From Pseudomonadota bacterium (GTDB lineage Bacteria > Pseudomonadota > Gammaproteobacteria > Natronospirales > REEB76): a stretch of 9,458 nt of DNA. Made by a program: the position numbers and the translations under genes. The notes beneath the pieces were generated by a model. The model made no database searches and had not been told where the DNA came from. It worked only from the letters and a program-made list of their open reading frames with translations. Below, in pieces: positions 1-6,722 of the stretch. Position 1 is the stretch's first letter. Each line of letters starts with the position of its first letter. The DNA lies in NCBI GenBank assembly GCA_021779005.1, contig JAJYBN010000029.1, forward strand, positions 1-9,458, written 5' to 3'.

Positions 1-211
1 CGTTCGCTTGGGTGACCGGCATGGGATCGGCGCCGGCGAAACATTCGCGCAGCGCATATATCGGGCTGGTGCCGATGTCGCCGTACACGACGCCGAGCAC
101 CGCCAGCGCCAGGGGTGCGAACTTCTGGCCCTGGGGGGCTGCCGAGTGCGCGGTATGTAACGCCGCCTGCTGGGCATTCCGCCCCTGCTCTTTGCCAACT
201 TCCGGTGCCAT
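1..211 (-). CDS. kup: Kup-family low-affinity potassium transporter, N-terminal fragment (runs off left edge)
   Basis: Translating the minus strand from the ATG at 209-211 gives 70 codons that stay open to the window edge, so only the N-terminus is present. An approximately 28-residue polar, Ala/Gln-rich cytoplasmic leader precedes the start of the first membrane helix ([10 protein letters not shown]). Next come GDIGTSP (residues 44-50) and IYALRECF, the classic N-terminal signature of Kup/TrkD potassium:proton symporters in the inner membrane. An AGG core at 219-221 sits 7 nt before the ATG, and an in-frame stop lies further upstream with no other ATG between, which fixes the start. The gene follows rimO by 43 bp on the same strand and is probably co-transcribed with it. 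Family assignment is firm from the signature. Intactness of the missing roughly 550 residues cannot be judged. Confidence 0.9.
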   Translation of the reverse strand, partial: MAPEVGKEQGRNAQQAALHTAHSAAPQGQKFAPLALAVLGVVYGDIGTSPIYALRECFAGADPMPVTQAN

Positions 212-254
212 GTGGTCGCCTAATACCCCGATAGCTTCGGGTCGGTTTGTGGGC

Positions 255-1592
255 TTATGTTACCGCAGCAAGATCGTAATGATCCGCCTGTGTGATACGC
301 ACTTTTACAAACTGTCCAGGAATCAACCGTTCAGTGGTGCGTACCCGCACCACGCCGTCGATCTCCGGAGCATCGGCAAAGCTGCGCGCTACCACCCCAT
401 CGCCTGTGACACTGTCCACCAGTACCGTCAGTTCACGTCCCACCAAACGCTGCAGACGCGCAGCGCTGATCCCAGCCTGAGTCTCCATGAACATCCGGCG
501 GCGCTCCTCGGCCAGTTCTGCCGGCACCCAGTCCGGCAGCGCATTGGCGTCGGCGCCGTCGACCGGTGAATAACTGAAACAACCGACCCGGTCGAGTTGC
601 GCTTCTTTGATGAACGCCAGCAGCTCGGCGAAATCTGCTGCGGTTTCGCCAGGGAAGCCGACGATGAACGTCGAACGGATGGTGAGATCAGGACAGACGG
701 CACGCCATTCGCGGATGCGTTGCAGGGCCTGTTCGCCGGCGGCCGGCCGGCGCATGGCCTTGAGCATCCTGGGGCTGGCGTGCTGCAAGGGGATATCCAG
801 ATACGGCAACAGCTTGCCGGCCGCCATCAACGGTATCACTTCACGCACGTGCGGATACGGATAGACGTAATGCAACCGCACCCACACACTTAATTCACCG
901 AGGGCTTGGCACAGGTCTGTCATGTGGGTGCGGTAGTCGTTCCCGCGCCAGTCTGAACCTTTATATTTTATGTCCACGCCGTAGGCGGAGGTATCCTGGG
1001 CCACCACCAGTAATTCCCTGACGCCATCCTTCACCAGCCTCTCCGCTTCACGCAGCACTTCGCCGATGGGGCGACTGACCAGCTTGCCGCGCAACTTGGG
1101 AATGATGCAGAAACTGCATTTATGGTTGCAGCCTTCGGAAATCTTCAGATAGGCATAATGGCGCGGTGTGAGCTTGATGCCGCTCGCTGGGATTAGATCT
1201 GTATAGGGATTGTGCGCCGGCGGCGCCAGCTGTGCGTGCACCGCACGCATCACCGCTGCATAGTCGTGGGGTCCGGTAATGGCGAGCACCTGTGGATGAT
1301 GTTCGCGAATCAGGGCTGCGCGTTTCCCCAGGCAGCCGGTGACGATAACCTTGCCGTTCTCGGCCAGCGCTTCGCCGATAGCCTCGAGGGATTCCTGCTG
1401 TGCGGCCTCGATGAAGCCGCAGGTGTTGACCACCACCAGGTCGGCTTCTCGGTAACCGCCCACCACCGCATACCCTTCGACGCGCAACTGCGTGAGGATG
1501 CGCTCGGAATCCACCATGGCCTTGGGGCAGCCAAGGCTCACGAAGCCCACCTTGGGCGCGGTCTGGGCGAAGCGGTCTGAAACTGCGGGCAT
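255..1592 (-). CDS. rimO: Ribosomal protein S12 methylthiotransferase RimO
   Basis: This 445-residue protein is full length for RimO, a cytoplasmic radical-SAM enzyme that methylthiolates a conserved aspartate of ribosomal protein S12. The N-terminal UPF0004 domain has the three expected cysteines for the auxiliary 4Fe-4S cluster: Cys22 (SLGCPK), Cys58 (NTCGF) and Cys87 (TGCLG). The radical-SAM triad CxxxCxxC is at Cys155, Cys159 and Cys162 ([13 protein letters not shown]). A TRAM-type domain occupies roughly residues 375-445. The motifs SLGCPK and [12 protein letters not shown] favour RimO over the tRNA enzyme MiaB, though the assignment is by recalled family features. The start is supported by an AGGTGA Shine-Dalgarno element 3-4 nt upstream. 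kup follows by 43 bp; the fusion gene lies 117 bp upstream on the same strand, with a candidate terminator and promoter in between. No broken motif is visible. Confidence 0.96.
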   Translation of the reverse strand: MPAVSDRFAQTAPKVGFVSLGCPKAMVDSERILTQLRVEGYAVVGGYREADLVVVNTCGFIEAAQQESLEAIGEALAENGKVIVTGCLGKRAALIREHHPQVLAITGPHDYAAVMRAVHAQLAPPAHNPYTDLIPASGIKLTPRHYAYLKISEGCNHKCSFCIIPKLRGKLVSRPIGEVLREAERLVKDGVRELLVVAQDTSAYGVDIKYKGSDWRGNDYRTHMTDLCQALGELSVWVRLHYVYPYPHVREVIPLMAAGKLLPYLDIPLQHASPRMLKAMRRPAAGEQALQRIREWRAVCPDLTIRSTFIVGFPGETAADFAELLAFIKEAQLDRVGCFSYSPVDGADANALPDWVPAELAEERRRMFMETQAGISAARLQRLVGRELTVLVDSVTGDGVVARSFADAPEIDGVVRVRTTERLIPGQFVKVRITQADHYDLAAVT

Positions 1593-1617
1593 GATTCACC
1601 TGCAAAACGGGTTGCGT

Positions 1618-1646
1618 ATGCTACGCGGGCGGTGGGATCCGAACAA
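1618..1646 (-). promoter_or_regulatory. Candidate sigma70-like promoter for rimO-kup
   Basis: On the minus strand, TTGTTC (1641-1646, 3 of 6 matches to the -35 consensus) and TAGCAT (1618-1623, 4 of 6 to the -10) are separated by exactly 17 bp. They lie 26 bp upstream of the rimO start. The match is modest, and position is the main support. Confidence 0.3.
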
Positions 1647-1671
1647 GAAAACCGCTGTTTTTGCTGCCGGT
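1645..1671 (-). terminator. Candidate weak intrinsic terminator after the peroxidase fusion gene
   Basis: Read on the minus strand, ACCGGC (1666-1671) can pair with GCGGT (1651-1655) around an A-rich loop of about 10 nt, with one bulged G. The stem is followed directly by TTTCTT (1645-1650). It lies about 40 nt after the TAG stop of the fusion gene. The stem is short (5 bp), so efficiency may be low and some readthrough into rimO is plausible. Confidence 0.3.
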
Positions 1672-1709
1672 AAGCGTAACTGCAATCGATGCGGTTGCGT
1701 GACGATAGT

Positions 1710-2474
1710 CTATAAAGCAGCCTGCACGTCAGCGCGCAGTTGTGGATCTTCGGGTGCGGTCTTGGGTGAATAGCGTTTTACGATCTGGCCGTCCCTGCCG
1801 ATGAGAAACTTCTCGAAGTTCCACTGGATATCCGCGCCGCCCGTTGCTTGCTTCAACCACATATATAAAGGATGCGCACTACTGCCATTGACCTCGATCT
1901 TGCTGGTGAGCGGGAAGCTCACATCGTAGTTCAGGCTGCAGAACTGCTTGATCTGGGCCTCATCGCCCGGTTCCTGCTGGCCGAACTGGTTGCAGGGCAG
2001 ACCGAGCACCGTGAAGCCACGCTCCTTGAACTCACCCTGGAGTTTTTCCAGCCCGGCATACTGGGGCGTGAGCCCACATTGGCTGGCCACATTCACCACC
2101 AGCACCGCTTGGCCTTTATAGTCCTTGAGTGATTTGGTTTGGCCGTCGATGGTCTTAATCTCGAAATCATGAAAGCTGCGCATGGCGGGTACCTGGTTAA
2201 CGGCAATACCGGTTGGTTTCGAAACGATGGATTTTGCGCTGCGCACCCAGCGAATGACAATGCCGATGATGGTGATGATAAGGAATCCGCCCACTTGCCA
2301 GAGTCCGCCGATCTGCGGGAACAGCATCAGCACGAACGCGACGAGGCCGGCGGCGATCGCTGGAATCATCAGCCAGCCACGCAGCAGGAATACATCCGCG
2401 ATTCCCAATACGATGGCCAGCAGCCACCAGTCGAGGAAATCCAGGGATTTCAGAAAATACTCGATCGGGTTCAT
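1710..2474 (-). CDS. NfeD-like three-helix membrane domain fused to a Cys-type glutathione peroxidase
   Basis: The 254-residue product has two parts. Residues 16-76 form three hydrophobic segments (about 16-31, 34-52 and 58-76) resembling the membrane portion of NfeD/YbbK-partner proteins, without their OB-fold. Residues 98-254 form a complete glutathione peroxidase (BtuE/BsaA type) with peroxidatic Cys133 (NVASQCGLT), Gln167 (NQFGQQEPG), Trp218-Asn219 (QWNFEKFL) and likely resolving Cys179 (FCSLNY), so thioredoxin-dependent peroxide reduction is expected. Acidic residues before helix 1, Arg32 between helices 1 and 2 and basic residues after helix 3 (Arg75, Arg78, Lys81, Lys86) predict a cytoplasmic peroxidase domain at the inner membrane. 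Ordinary bacterial homologues are soluble, about 160 residues. The gene starts 28 bp after mnmG and is probably co-transcribed. No clear ribosome binding site precedes the first ATG. Peroxidase identity is sure; the NfeD likeness is moderate. Confidence 0.92.
   Translation of the reverse strand: MNPIEYFLKSLDFLDWWLLAIVLGIADVFLLRGWLMIPAIAAGLVAFVLMLFPQIGGLWQVGGFLIITIIGIVIRWVRSAKSIVSKPTGIAVNQVPAMRSFHDFEIKTIDGQTKSLKDYKGQAVLVVNVASQCGLTPQYAGLEKLQGEFKERGFTVLGLPCNQFGQQEPGDEAQIKQFCSLNYDVSFPLTSKIEVNGSSAHPLYMWLKQATGGADIQWNFEKFLIGRDGQIVKRYSPKTAPEDPQLRADVQAAL
2181..2194 (-). promoter_or_regulatory. Internal ribosome binding site and ATG able to start a soluble peroxidase
   Basis: Codon 98 of the fusion gene is an ATG (2181-2183). 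AGGT (2191-2194 on the minus strand) lies 7 nt before it, a better-placed Shine-Dalgarno element than anything before the annotated first ATG. Initiation here would give a 157-residue protein matching a normal free-standing glutathione peroxidase from its first residue. Confidence 0.35.
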
Positions 2475-2502
2475 GCGCTGCCGACAAGCCAGGTCACTGG
2501 GA

Positions 2503-4395
2503 TCATGCAGTCTTGCGTACCATTGCCTGCCGCTTCTTGAGATGCACCTGCAGCAGCGAGATCGCCGCCGGTGTCATGCCCGGGATGCGCGCGGCCTGGC
2601 CGAGTGTCTGCGGTTTGACCGCAATCAGTTTCTGGCGCACTTCGTTGGACAGACCACCCACCAGGCTGAAATCAAAACCTGCCGGCAAAGCTGTGTCTTC
2701 CTGGCGGCGGGCACGCAAGACCTCCTGCTGCTGGCGCTCGATATAGCCGGCGTAACGCACGCCGATCTCCACCTGTTCCGCTACATCCGGTGCGACCCTG
2801 GCGTCACCGACGCACGCCAGTGACACCAGATTACGGTGACTCATCTCCGGACGACGCAGCAGCTCGAGGGCGGGGGTGGCGCGTGCCAGGGGTGCGCCAA
2901 ACAGTTCCGCAGCTTGGCTATCGGAAACATCCTCGGGATGTACCACGATCGCTTGCAGGCGTGCGTGTTCCCCCTCGATGGCTGCGCGTTTCTCTGCAAA
3001 TTTTTCCCAGCGCGACGCATCCACCAGGCCGAGCCTGTGGCCGATCTCGGTCAACCGCAGATCTGCATTGTCCTCGCGCAGCATCAGGCGGTGTTCGGCA
3101 CGACTGGTGAACATGCGATAGGGCTCGGGCGCACCGCGGGTGATGAGGTCATCCACCAGCACGCCCAGATACGCCTGCTCACGCCCCGGCCACCAGGGCT
3201 GCTGCTGTTTCGCCTGGAGCGCGGCGTTGATGCCCGCCAGCAGTCCCTGGGCGGCGGCTTCTTCGTATCCGGTGGTGCCGTTTATCTGGCCGGCGAAATA
3301 CAGGCCGCTGATAAATTTGGTTTCCAGCGAATACTTCAAATCCCGCGGATCGAAGTAGTCATACTCGATGGCGTAACCGGGCCGGGTGATATGGGCATTC
3401 TCAAAACCTCTGATGGAGCGCACCAATGCATATTGCACATCGAAGGGCAAGCTGGTGGAGATGCCGTTGGGATAGACCTCATGGGTATCGAGCCCTTCCG
3501 GTTCGATGAAGATCTGATGCGAAGCCTTGTCAGCGAAACGCATGACCTTGTCTTCCACCGAGGGGCAGTAGCGCGGACCGACACCCTCGATGACGCCGGT
3601 GTACATGGGTGATCGGTCCAGACCCGACTTGATGATCGCATGGGTGCGCGCGTTGGTGTGGGTGATATGGCAGGCCACCTGGCGTGGATGCTGCGCGCGT
3701 GCTCCCATGAACGAGAACACTGGCGTGGGCTCATCACCAACCTGCGCTGCCAGATGCGTGTAATCAATGCTGCGGCCATCGATACGTGGTGGTGTGCCGG
3801 TCTTGAGGCGTCCGACCCGGAACGGCAGCTCCCGCAGGCGTTTGGCAAGATGGTTTGCGGGCGGATCGCCGGCGCGCCCGCCTGCATGATTCTCAAGACC
3901 GATGTGGATACGCCCGCCCAGAAATGTACCGACGGTCAGCACCACCGTGGGTGCGAAGAACTTGAGTCCCATCTGGGTGACCACGCCGAGGATGCGTTCA
4001 CCTTCCACCAGCAGGTCGTCCACTGCCTGCTGGAACAGTGTCAGGTTTTGCTGGTTCTCGATGAGACTGCGGATGGCTTTTCTATACAGCGTGCGGTCGG
4101 CCTGGGCGCGGGTCGCGCGCACCGCCGGACCCTTGCTGGCGTTCAGGATACGGAACTGGATGCCGGCCTGGTCAGCGGCTTGCGCCATGGCTCCGCCCAG
4201 GGCATCAATCTCCTTGACCAGATGGCCCTTGCCGATACCGCCGATAGCCGGGTTGCAGCTCATCTGCCCCAGGGTTTCCACGTTATGGGTTAGCAGCAGC
4301 GTGGCGCAGCCCATACGCGCAGCCGCCAGCGCCGCTTCGGTGCCGGCATGGCCGCCACCGACTATGATCGCGTCGAAATGCTGGGGGTAATCCAT
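2503..4395 (-). CDS. mnmG: tRNA uridine-34 5-carboxymethylaminomethyl modification enzyme MnmG (GidA)
   Basis: This 630-residue protein matches the usual MnmG length. With MnmE it installs the (carboxymethyl)aminomethyl group on the wobble uridine of several tRNAs, using FAD, NADH, glycine or ammonium and methylenetetrahydrofolate. The N-terminal dinucleotide fold has [10 protein letters not shown] (residues 13-22). The conserved [22 protein letters not shown] block follows, with Cys47, and a second conserved cysteine occurs in [11 protein letters not shown]. The helical C-terminal domain runs on to [20 protein letters not shown]. The start [18 protein letters not shown] aligns with the family N-terminus, although no strong Shine-Dalgarno sequence precedes it. 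A promoter-like element lies about 40-65 bp upstream. Downstream is the peroxidase fusion rather than rsmG (gidB). Its partner mnmE lies about 4.1 kb away on the same strand, beyond a block of opposite-strand genes. Confidence 0.98.
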   Translation of the reverse strand: MDYPQHFDAIIVGGGHAGTEAALAAARMGCATLLLTHNVETLGQMSCNPAIGGIGKGHLVKEIDALGGAMAQAADQAGIQFRILNASKGPAVRATRAQADRTLYRKAIRSLIENQQNLTLFQQAVDDLLVEGERILGVVTQMGLKFFAPTVVLTVGTFLGGRIHIGLENHAGGRAGDPPANHLAKRLRELPFRVGRLKTGTPPRIDGRSIDYTHLAAQVGDEPTPVFSFMGARAQHPRQVACHITHTNARTHAIIKSGLDRSPMYTGVIEGVGPRYCPSVEDKVMRFADKASHQIFIEPEGLDTHEVYPNGISTSLPFDVQYALVRSIRGFENAHITRPGYAIEYDYFDPRDLKYSLETKFISGLYFAGQINGTTGYEEAAAQGLLAGINAALQAKQQQPWWPGREQAYLGVLVDDLITRGAPEPYRMFTSRAEHRLMLREDNADLRLTEIGHRLGLVDASRWEKFAEKRAAIEGEHARLQAIVVHPEDVSDSQAAELFGAPLARATPALELLRRPEMSHRNLVSLACVGDARVAPDVAEQVEIGVRYAGYIERQQQEVLRARRQEDTALPAGFDFSLVGGLSNEVRQKLIAVKPQTLGQAARIPGMTPAAISLLQVHLKKRQAMVRKTA

Positions 4396-4431
4396 CTTCA
4401 GAGCACACGCTACCTAAAAAAAGAGCTGGTT

Positions 4432-4460
4432 ATTTTATGCGCACTATAGGCTACTGACCA
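4432..4460 (-). promoter_or_regulatory. mnmG: Sigma70-like promoter for mnmG
   Basis: On the minus strand, TGGTCA (4455-4460, 4 of 6 matches to TTGACA) and TAAAAT (4432-4437, 5 of 6 to TATAAT) are separated by 17 bp. This predicts a transcript start near 4425 and a leader of about 30 nt that contains a run of seven Us. It is the best promoter match in the divergent region. Confidence 0.5.
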
Positions 4461-4468
4461 TGTAGGCT
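4447..4468. repeat. Pair of TAGGCT direct repeats in the divergent promoter region
   Basis: TAGGCT occurs at 4447-4452 and again at 4463-4468, a 16-bp period, flanking the mnmG -35 element at 4455-4460. It could be a tandem half-site operator, but two 6-mers in 117 bp could also arise by chance. Confidence 0.25.
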
Positions 4469-4475
4469 GTTTAAA

Positions 4476-4504
4476 TTGACGGTTTCAGAGGTACTGGGCA
4501 TCAT
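4476..4504 (+). promoter_or_regulatory. Candidate promoter of the hydrolase-ABC operon
   Basis: TTGACG (4476-4481, 5 of 6) and CATCAT (4499-4504, 4 of 6) are 17 bp apart. The predicted start, near 4511, would leave only about 2 nt before the ATG at 4513, so the message would be nearly leaderless. A weaker alternative is TAGGCT (4447-4452) with TTTAAA (4470-4475), spaced 17 bp, which would give a leader of about 30 nt containing AGAGG. Confidence 0.3.
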
Positions 4505-4512
4505 GCGGCTCA

Positions 4513-5994
4513 ATGAAATCTGGCCAGTTCTGCTGTTCAAATAGACTTGTTCTCCAGCTCATTCCATTGATAACGCTGGTGATCTCTGTCGGTGCCCACG
4601 CGGCGCCCATATACATTCCCTGCCAGATCGGCGCGCCGGATTCGCCGCAGCACATGCAGGCGAAATGCACCAGCCTCACGGTGCCTGAAGATCGTGCCGA
4701 TCCCAATGGCAAGAAAATTCAATTGCACATCGCGGTGCTCCGGGCGCGTGCCGGTAAGCCGGCGCCGGATCCATTGTTCTTCATCGCCGGCGGTCCAGGC
4801 CAGGCCGCCACGCAAGCTTATCTGGAGGAGGCCCCGGCCTTCGAACGCATCCGGCAGAATCGTGACATCGTATTGGTCGACCAGCGCGGCACCGGTCAGT
4901 CCAACCCGCTCAACTGCCCGTCTACACCGGACAGCAACAATAATCCTTCGCCTGACGAAATCGCCCGCCAAGTGCAAGTCTGCCTCAAACAATTGCCGGG
5001 TGACCCGCGTTTCTATACTACCAGTGAAGCGGTCAAGGATCTGAACGCGGTGCGCCAGGCGCTCGGTTATAACAGCATCGATCTCTACGGTATTTCCTAT
5101 GGCACTCGGGTGGCGCTGGAATACCTGCGGGAATTTCCGCAACACACGCGCAGTGTGGTGCTGGACGGCGTGGTGCCGGCGGACTGGGACGTGGGCGCTG
5201 ACGTCTCGCTGGATGCGCAGCAGGCACTCGAAGGTATCTTCGCGCGCTGCGCACAGGATGCCGCCTGCCACAAAGCATTCCCGGATCTGAGCGTTAATCT
5301 GCGCCGCCTGCAACAGACACTCGAGCAACATCCCCAGACCGTCAAGCTGCGCGACCCGCTCACTGGCGCCCCACTCACACGCACACTTCACTGGAGTGAT
5401 GTGGCCGGTGCCGTGCGTTTCATGAGTTATGCGAGCGAGACTGCGGCACTGGTGCCGCTGCTGGTCCAGCAGGCGGCCGTGCAACACGATTATGTGCCGC
5501 TGATGGCGAACGCATTGTTCTTCACCAATCAGATCAACGGCGGCATAGCCATGGGGATGAATGCCGCAGTGCTGTGCACTGAGGATGTGCCGTTCTACAA
5601 GAACGATGCTGCTACCCGGAAAGAAATGGCGGAAACCTATGTGGGTGCAACACCAGTCACGCAGCTGGTGGAAGTCTGCACGTACTGGCCGCGCGGTGTG
5701 ATGCCGGAAGATTTCAAGCAACCGGTGGTCTCCGACAAACCGGTGCTGCTGTTGTCCGGCGAAGACGACCCCATCACGCCGCCCTCCAACGCCGCGCATG
5801 CCGCCCGAACATTGGGCAATAGTCTGTCAATCGTGGTACCTGGGCAAGGACATGGCAACGCCTTCCGTGGCTGCCTGCCGAAACTCATGGCCGAGTTTGT
5901 GCAGCGGGCCGCGGTGAACGGCTTGGATATCGCCTGCGTCAAAGACATCCGGCCGTTTCCATTCTTCGTATCGTTCACCGGACCCACGCCATGA
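4513..5994 (+). CDS. Exported TAP-like alpha/beta hydrolase (probable aminopeptidase or proline iminopeptidase relative)
   Basis: The 493-residue protein begins with a Sec-type signal peptide (hydrophobic core about residues 12-26, likely cleavage AHA30|AP), so it should act in the periplasm or outside. The alpha/beta-hydrolase elements of the tripeptidyl/prolyl aminopeptidase group are all present: GGPGQ (93-97, oxyanion region), DQRGTG (123-128), nucleophile elbow GISYG with Ser195, acid Asp419 (EDDPITPP) and His447 (GQGHGN). A TAP-like C-terminal domain with conserved cysteines surrounds the last two. Family members release N-terminal amino acids or short peptides, and some hydrolyse esters; the substrate here is unknown. 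The start is uncertain, because the ATG at 4513 has no Shine-Dalgarno sequence, while an out-of-frame ATG at 4503 is preceded by AGAGG. The stop overlaps the ABC ATPase start by 4 bp, indicating coupled translation. Confidence 0.9.
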   Translation: MKSGQFCCSNRLVLQLIPLITLVISVGAHAAPIYIPCQIGAPDSPQHMQAKCTSLTVPEDRADPNGKKIQLHIAVLRARAGKPAPDPLFFIAGGPGQAATQAYLEEAPAFERIRQNRDIVLVDQRGTGQSNPLNCPSTPDSNNNPSPDEIARQVQVCLKQLPGDPRFYTTSEAVKDLNAVRQALGYNSIDLYGISYGTRVALEYLREFPQHTRSVVLDGVVPADWDVGADVSLDAQQALEGIFARCAQDAACHKAFPDLSVNLRRLQQTLEQHPQTVKLRDPLTGAPLTRTLHWSDVAGAVRFMSYASETAALVPLLVQQAAVQHDYVPLMANALFFTNQINGGIAMGMNAAVLCTEDVPFYKNDAATRKEMAETYVGATPVTQLVEVCTYWPRGVMPEDFKQPVVSDKPVLLLSGEDDPITPPSNAAHAARTLGNSLSIVVPGQGHGNAFRGCLPKLMAEFVQRAAVNGLDIACVKDIRPFPFFVSFTGPTP

Positions 5995-6722
5995 TCACGG
6001 TGCACAACATTAGTAAACATTTCGGCACGGTGCAGGCACTGCAGTCGGTGGATTTCACCGCTGCGGATGGCCGCATTACCGGCCTGCTGGGTCCCAACGG
6101 CGCCGGCAAATCCACCACCCTGCGCATCATCTCAACGGTGCTGAAACCCGACAGCGGCAGCGTGCTGGTGGACCACAGCGACGTGCTCACGGATAGCCTG
6201 GGTGCGCGCATGCAGCTGGGTGTGCTGCCGCACGCCAGCGGTCTGTACCCGCGGCTCACGGCCATCGAAAACATCCGTTATTACGGTGAATTGAACGGCC
6301 TCGAAGGTGCAGACCTCAGCAGCCGCATCGACGAACTGGTGACACTGCTGGAGATGCAGGAATTTGCCAAGCGACCGGCCAAAGGTTTTTCCCAGGGGCA
6401 GCGCATCAAAGTGGCACTGGCGCGGGTGCTGGTACACCGGCCCAGGAACGTGGTGTTGGACGAGCCCACCAACGGACTCGATGTTATGGCCACGCGCGCG
6501 TTGCGCGCCATCATCCGCCGGATACGCGATGCTGGCCACTGCGTGCTGTTCTCCAGCCATGTCATGCAGGAGATAGCGGCGCTCTGCGATGACATCATCA
6601 TCATCGCCCACGGCCGCATCATGGCCCGCGGCACGCCCGACGAGATTCGCCAACAGACCGGCGAGAACGATCTGGAGGAAGCCTTCGTTAAAGTCGTGGG
6701 CGAAGCCGGAGTGACACCATGA
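5991..6722 (+). CDS. ABC transporter ATP-binding protein, NatA-like
   Basis: The 243-residue nucleotide-binding subunit powers an ABC-2-type exporter at the cytoplasmic face of the inner membrane. Motifs in order: Walker A GPNGAGKST (34-42), signature FSQGQ (133-137), Walker B NVVLDEP (153-159), D-loop NGLDV (161-165) and switch His190 (SSHVMQE). The Q-loop position reads LPHASGLYPRLTA, with His81 where many ABC ATPases have Gln. The GLYPRLTA context is typical of the NatA branch, which often lacks that Gln, so activity is still expected. The ATG overlaps the hydrolase stop (ATGA, 5991-5994) and has no good ribosome binding site of its own, so translation probably depends on the upstream gene. 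The permease follows with another 4-bp overlap. NatA of Bacillus exports sodium; that substrate should not be assumed here. Confidence 0.95.
   Translation: MITVHNISKHFGTVQALQSVDFTAADGRITGLLGPNGAGKSTTLRIISTVLKPDSGSVLVDHSDVLTDSLGARMQLGVLPHASGLYPRLTAIENIRYYGELNGLEGADLSSRIDELVTLLEMQEFAKRPAKGFSQGQRIKVALARVLVHRPRNVVLDEPTNGLDVMATRALRAIIRRIRDAGHCVLFSSHVMQEIAALCDDIIIIAHGRIMARGTPDEIRQQTGENDLEEAFVKVVGEAGVTP
6708..6711 (+). promoter_or_regulatory. Shine-Dalgarno site that selects the permease start
   Basis: GGAG lies 7 nt before the ATG at 6719 and 10 nt before the second ATG at 6722. It favours 6719, the start that overlaps the ATPase stop. Confidence 0.6.

Noticed and set aside
12..569. A 185-codon open frame on the plus strand at the left edge
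   Set aside because: It is antisense to the kup 5' end and the rimO 3' end, both recognised by family signatures on the other strand.
1120..1605. A 161-codon minus-strand frame beginning just upstream of rimO
   Set aside because: It is an out-of-frame shadow of the RimO N-terminus and lacks its own domain or ribosome binding site.
1593..1709. Possible small RNA or small gene between rimO and the fusion gene
   Set aside because: The 117 bp hold only a short hairpin and promoter-like hexamers; no conserved RNA or convincing short ORF was recognised.
2836..3612. A 258-codon open frame on the plus strand inside mnmG
   Set aside because: It is fully antisense to well-conserved MnmG coding sequence, has no recognisable motif and no promoter or ribosome binding site support.
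3640..4293. A 217-codon plus-strand frame antisense to the MnmG N-terminal half
   Set aside because: It covers the reverse complement of the invariant FAD-binding and [11 protein letters not shown] region; the frame is a by-product of that conserved coding.
4537..5799. A 420-codon open frame on the minus strand inside the hydrolase gene
   Set aside because: It lies wholly antisense to a hydrolase with all catalytic motifs. Its translation is Arg/His-rich with no recognisable domain, as expected of a shadow frame in GC-rich DNA.
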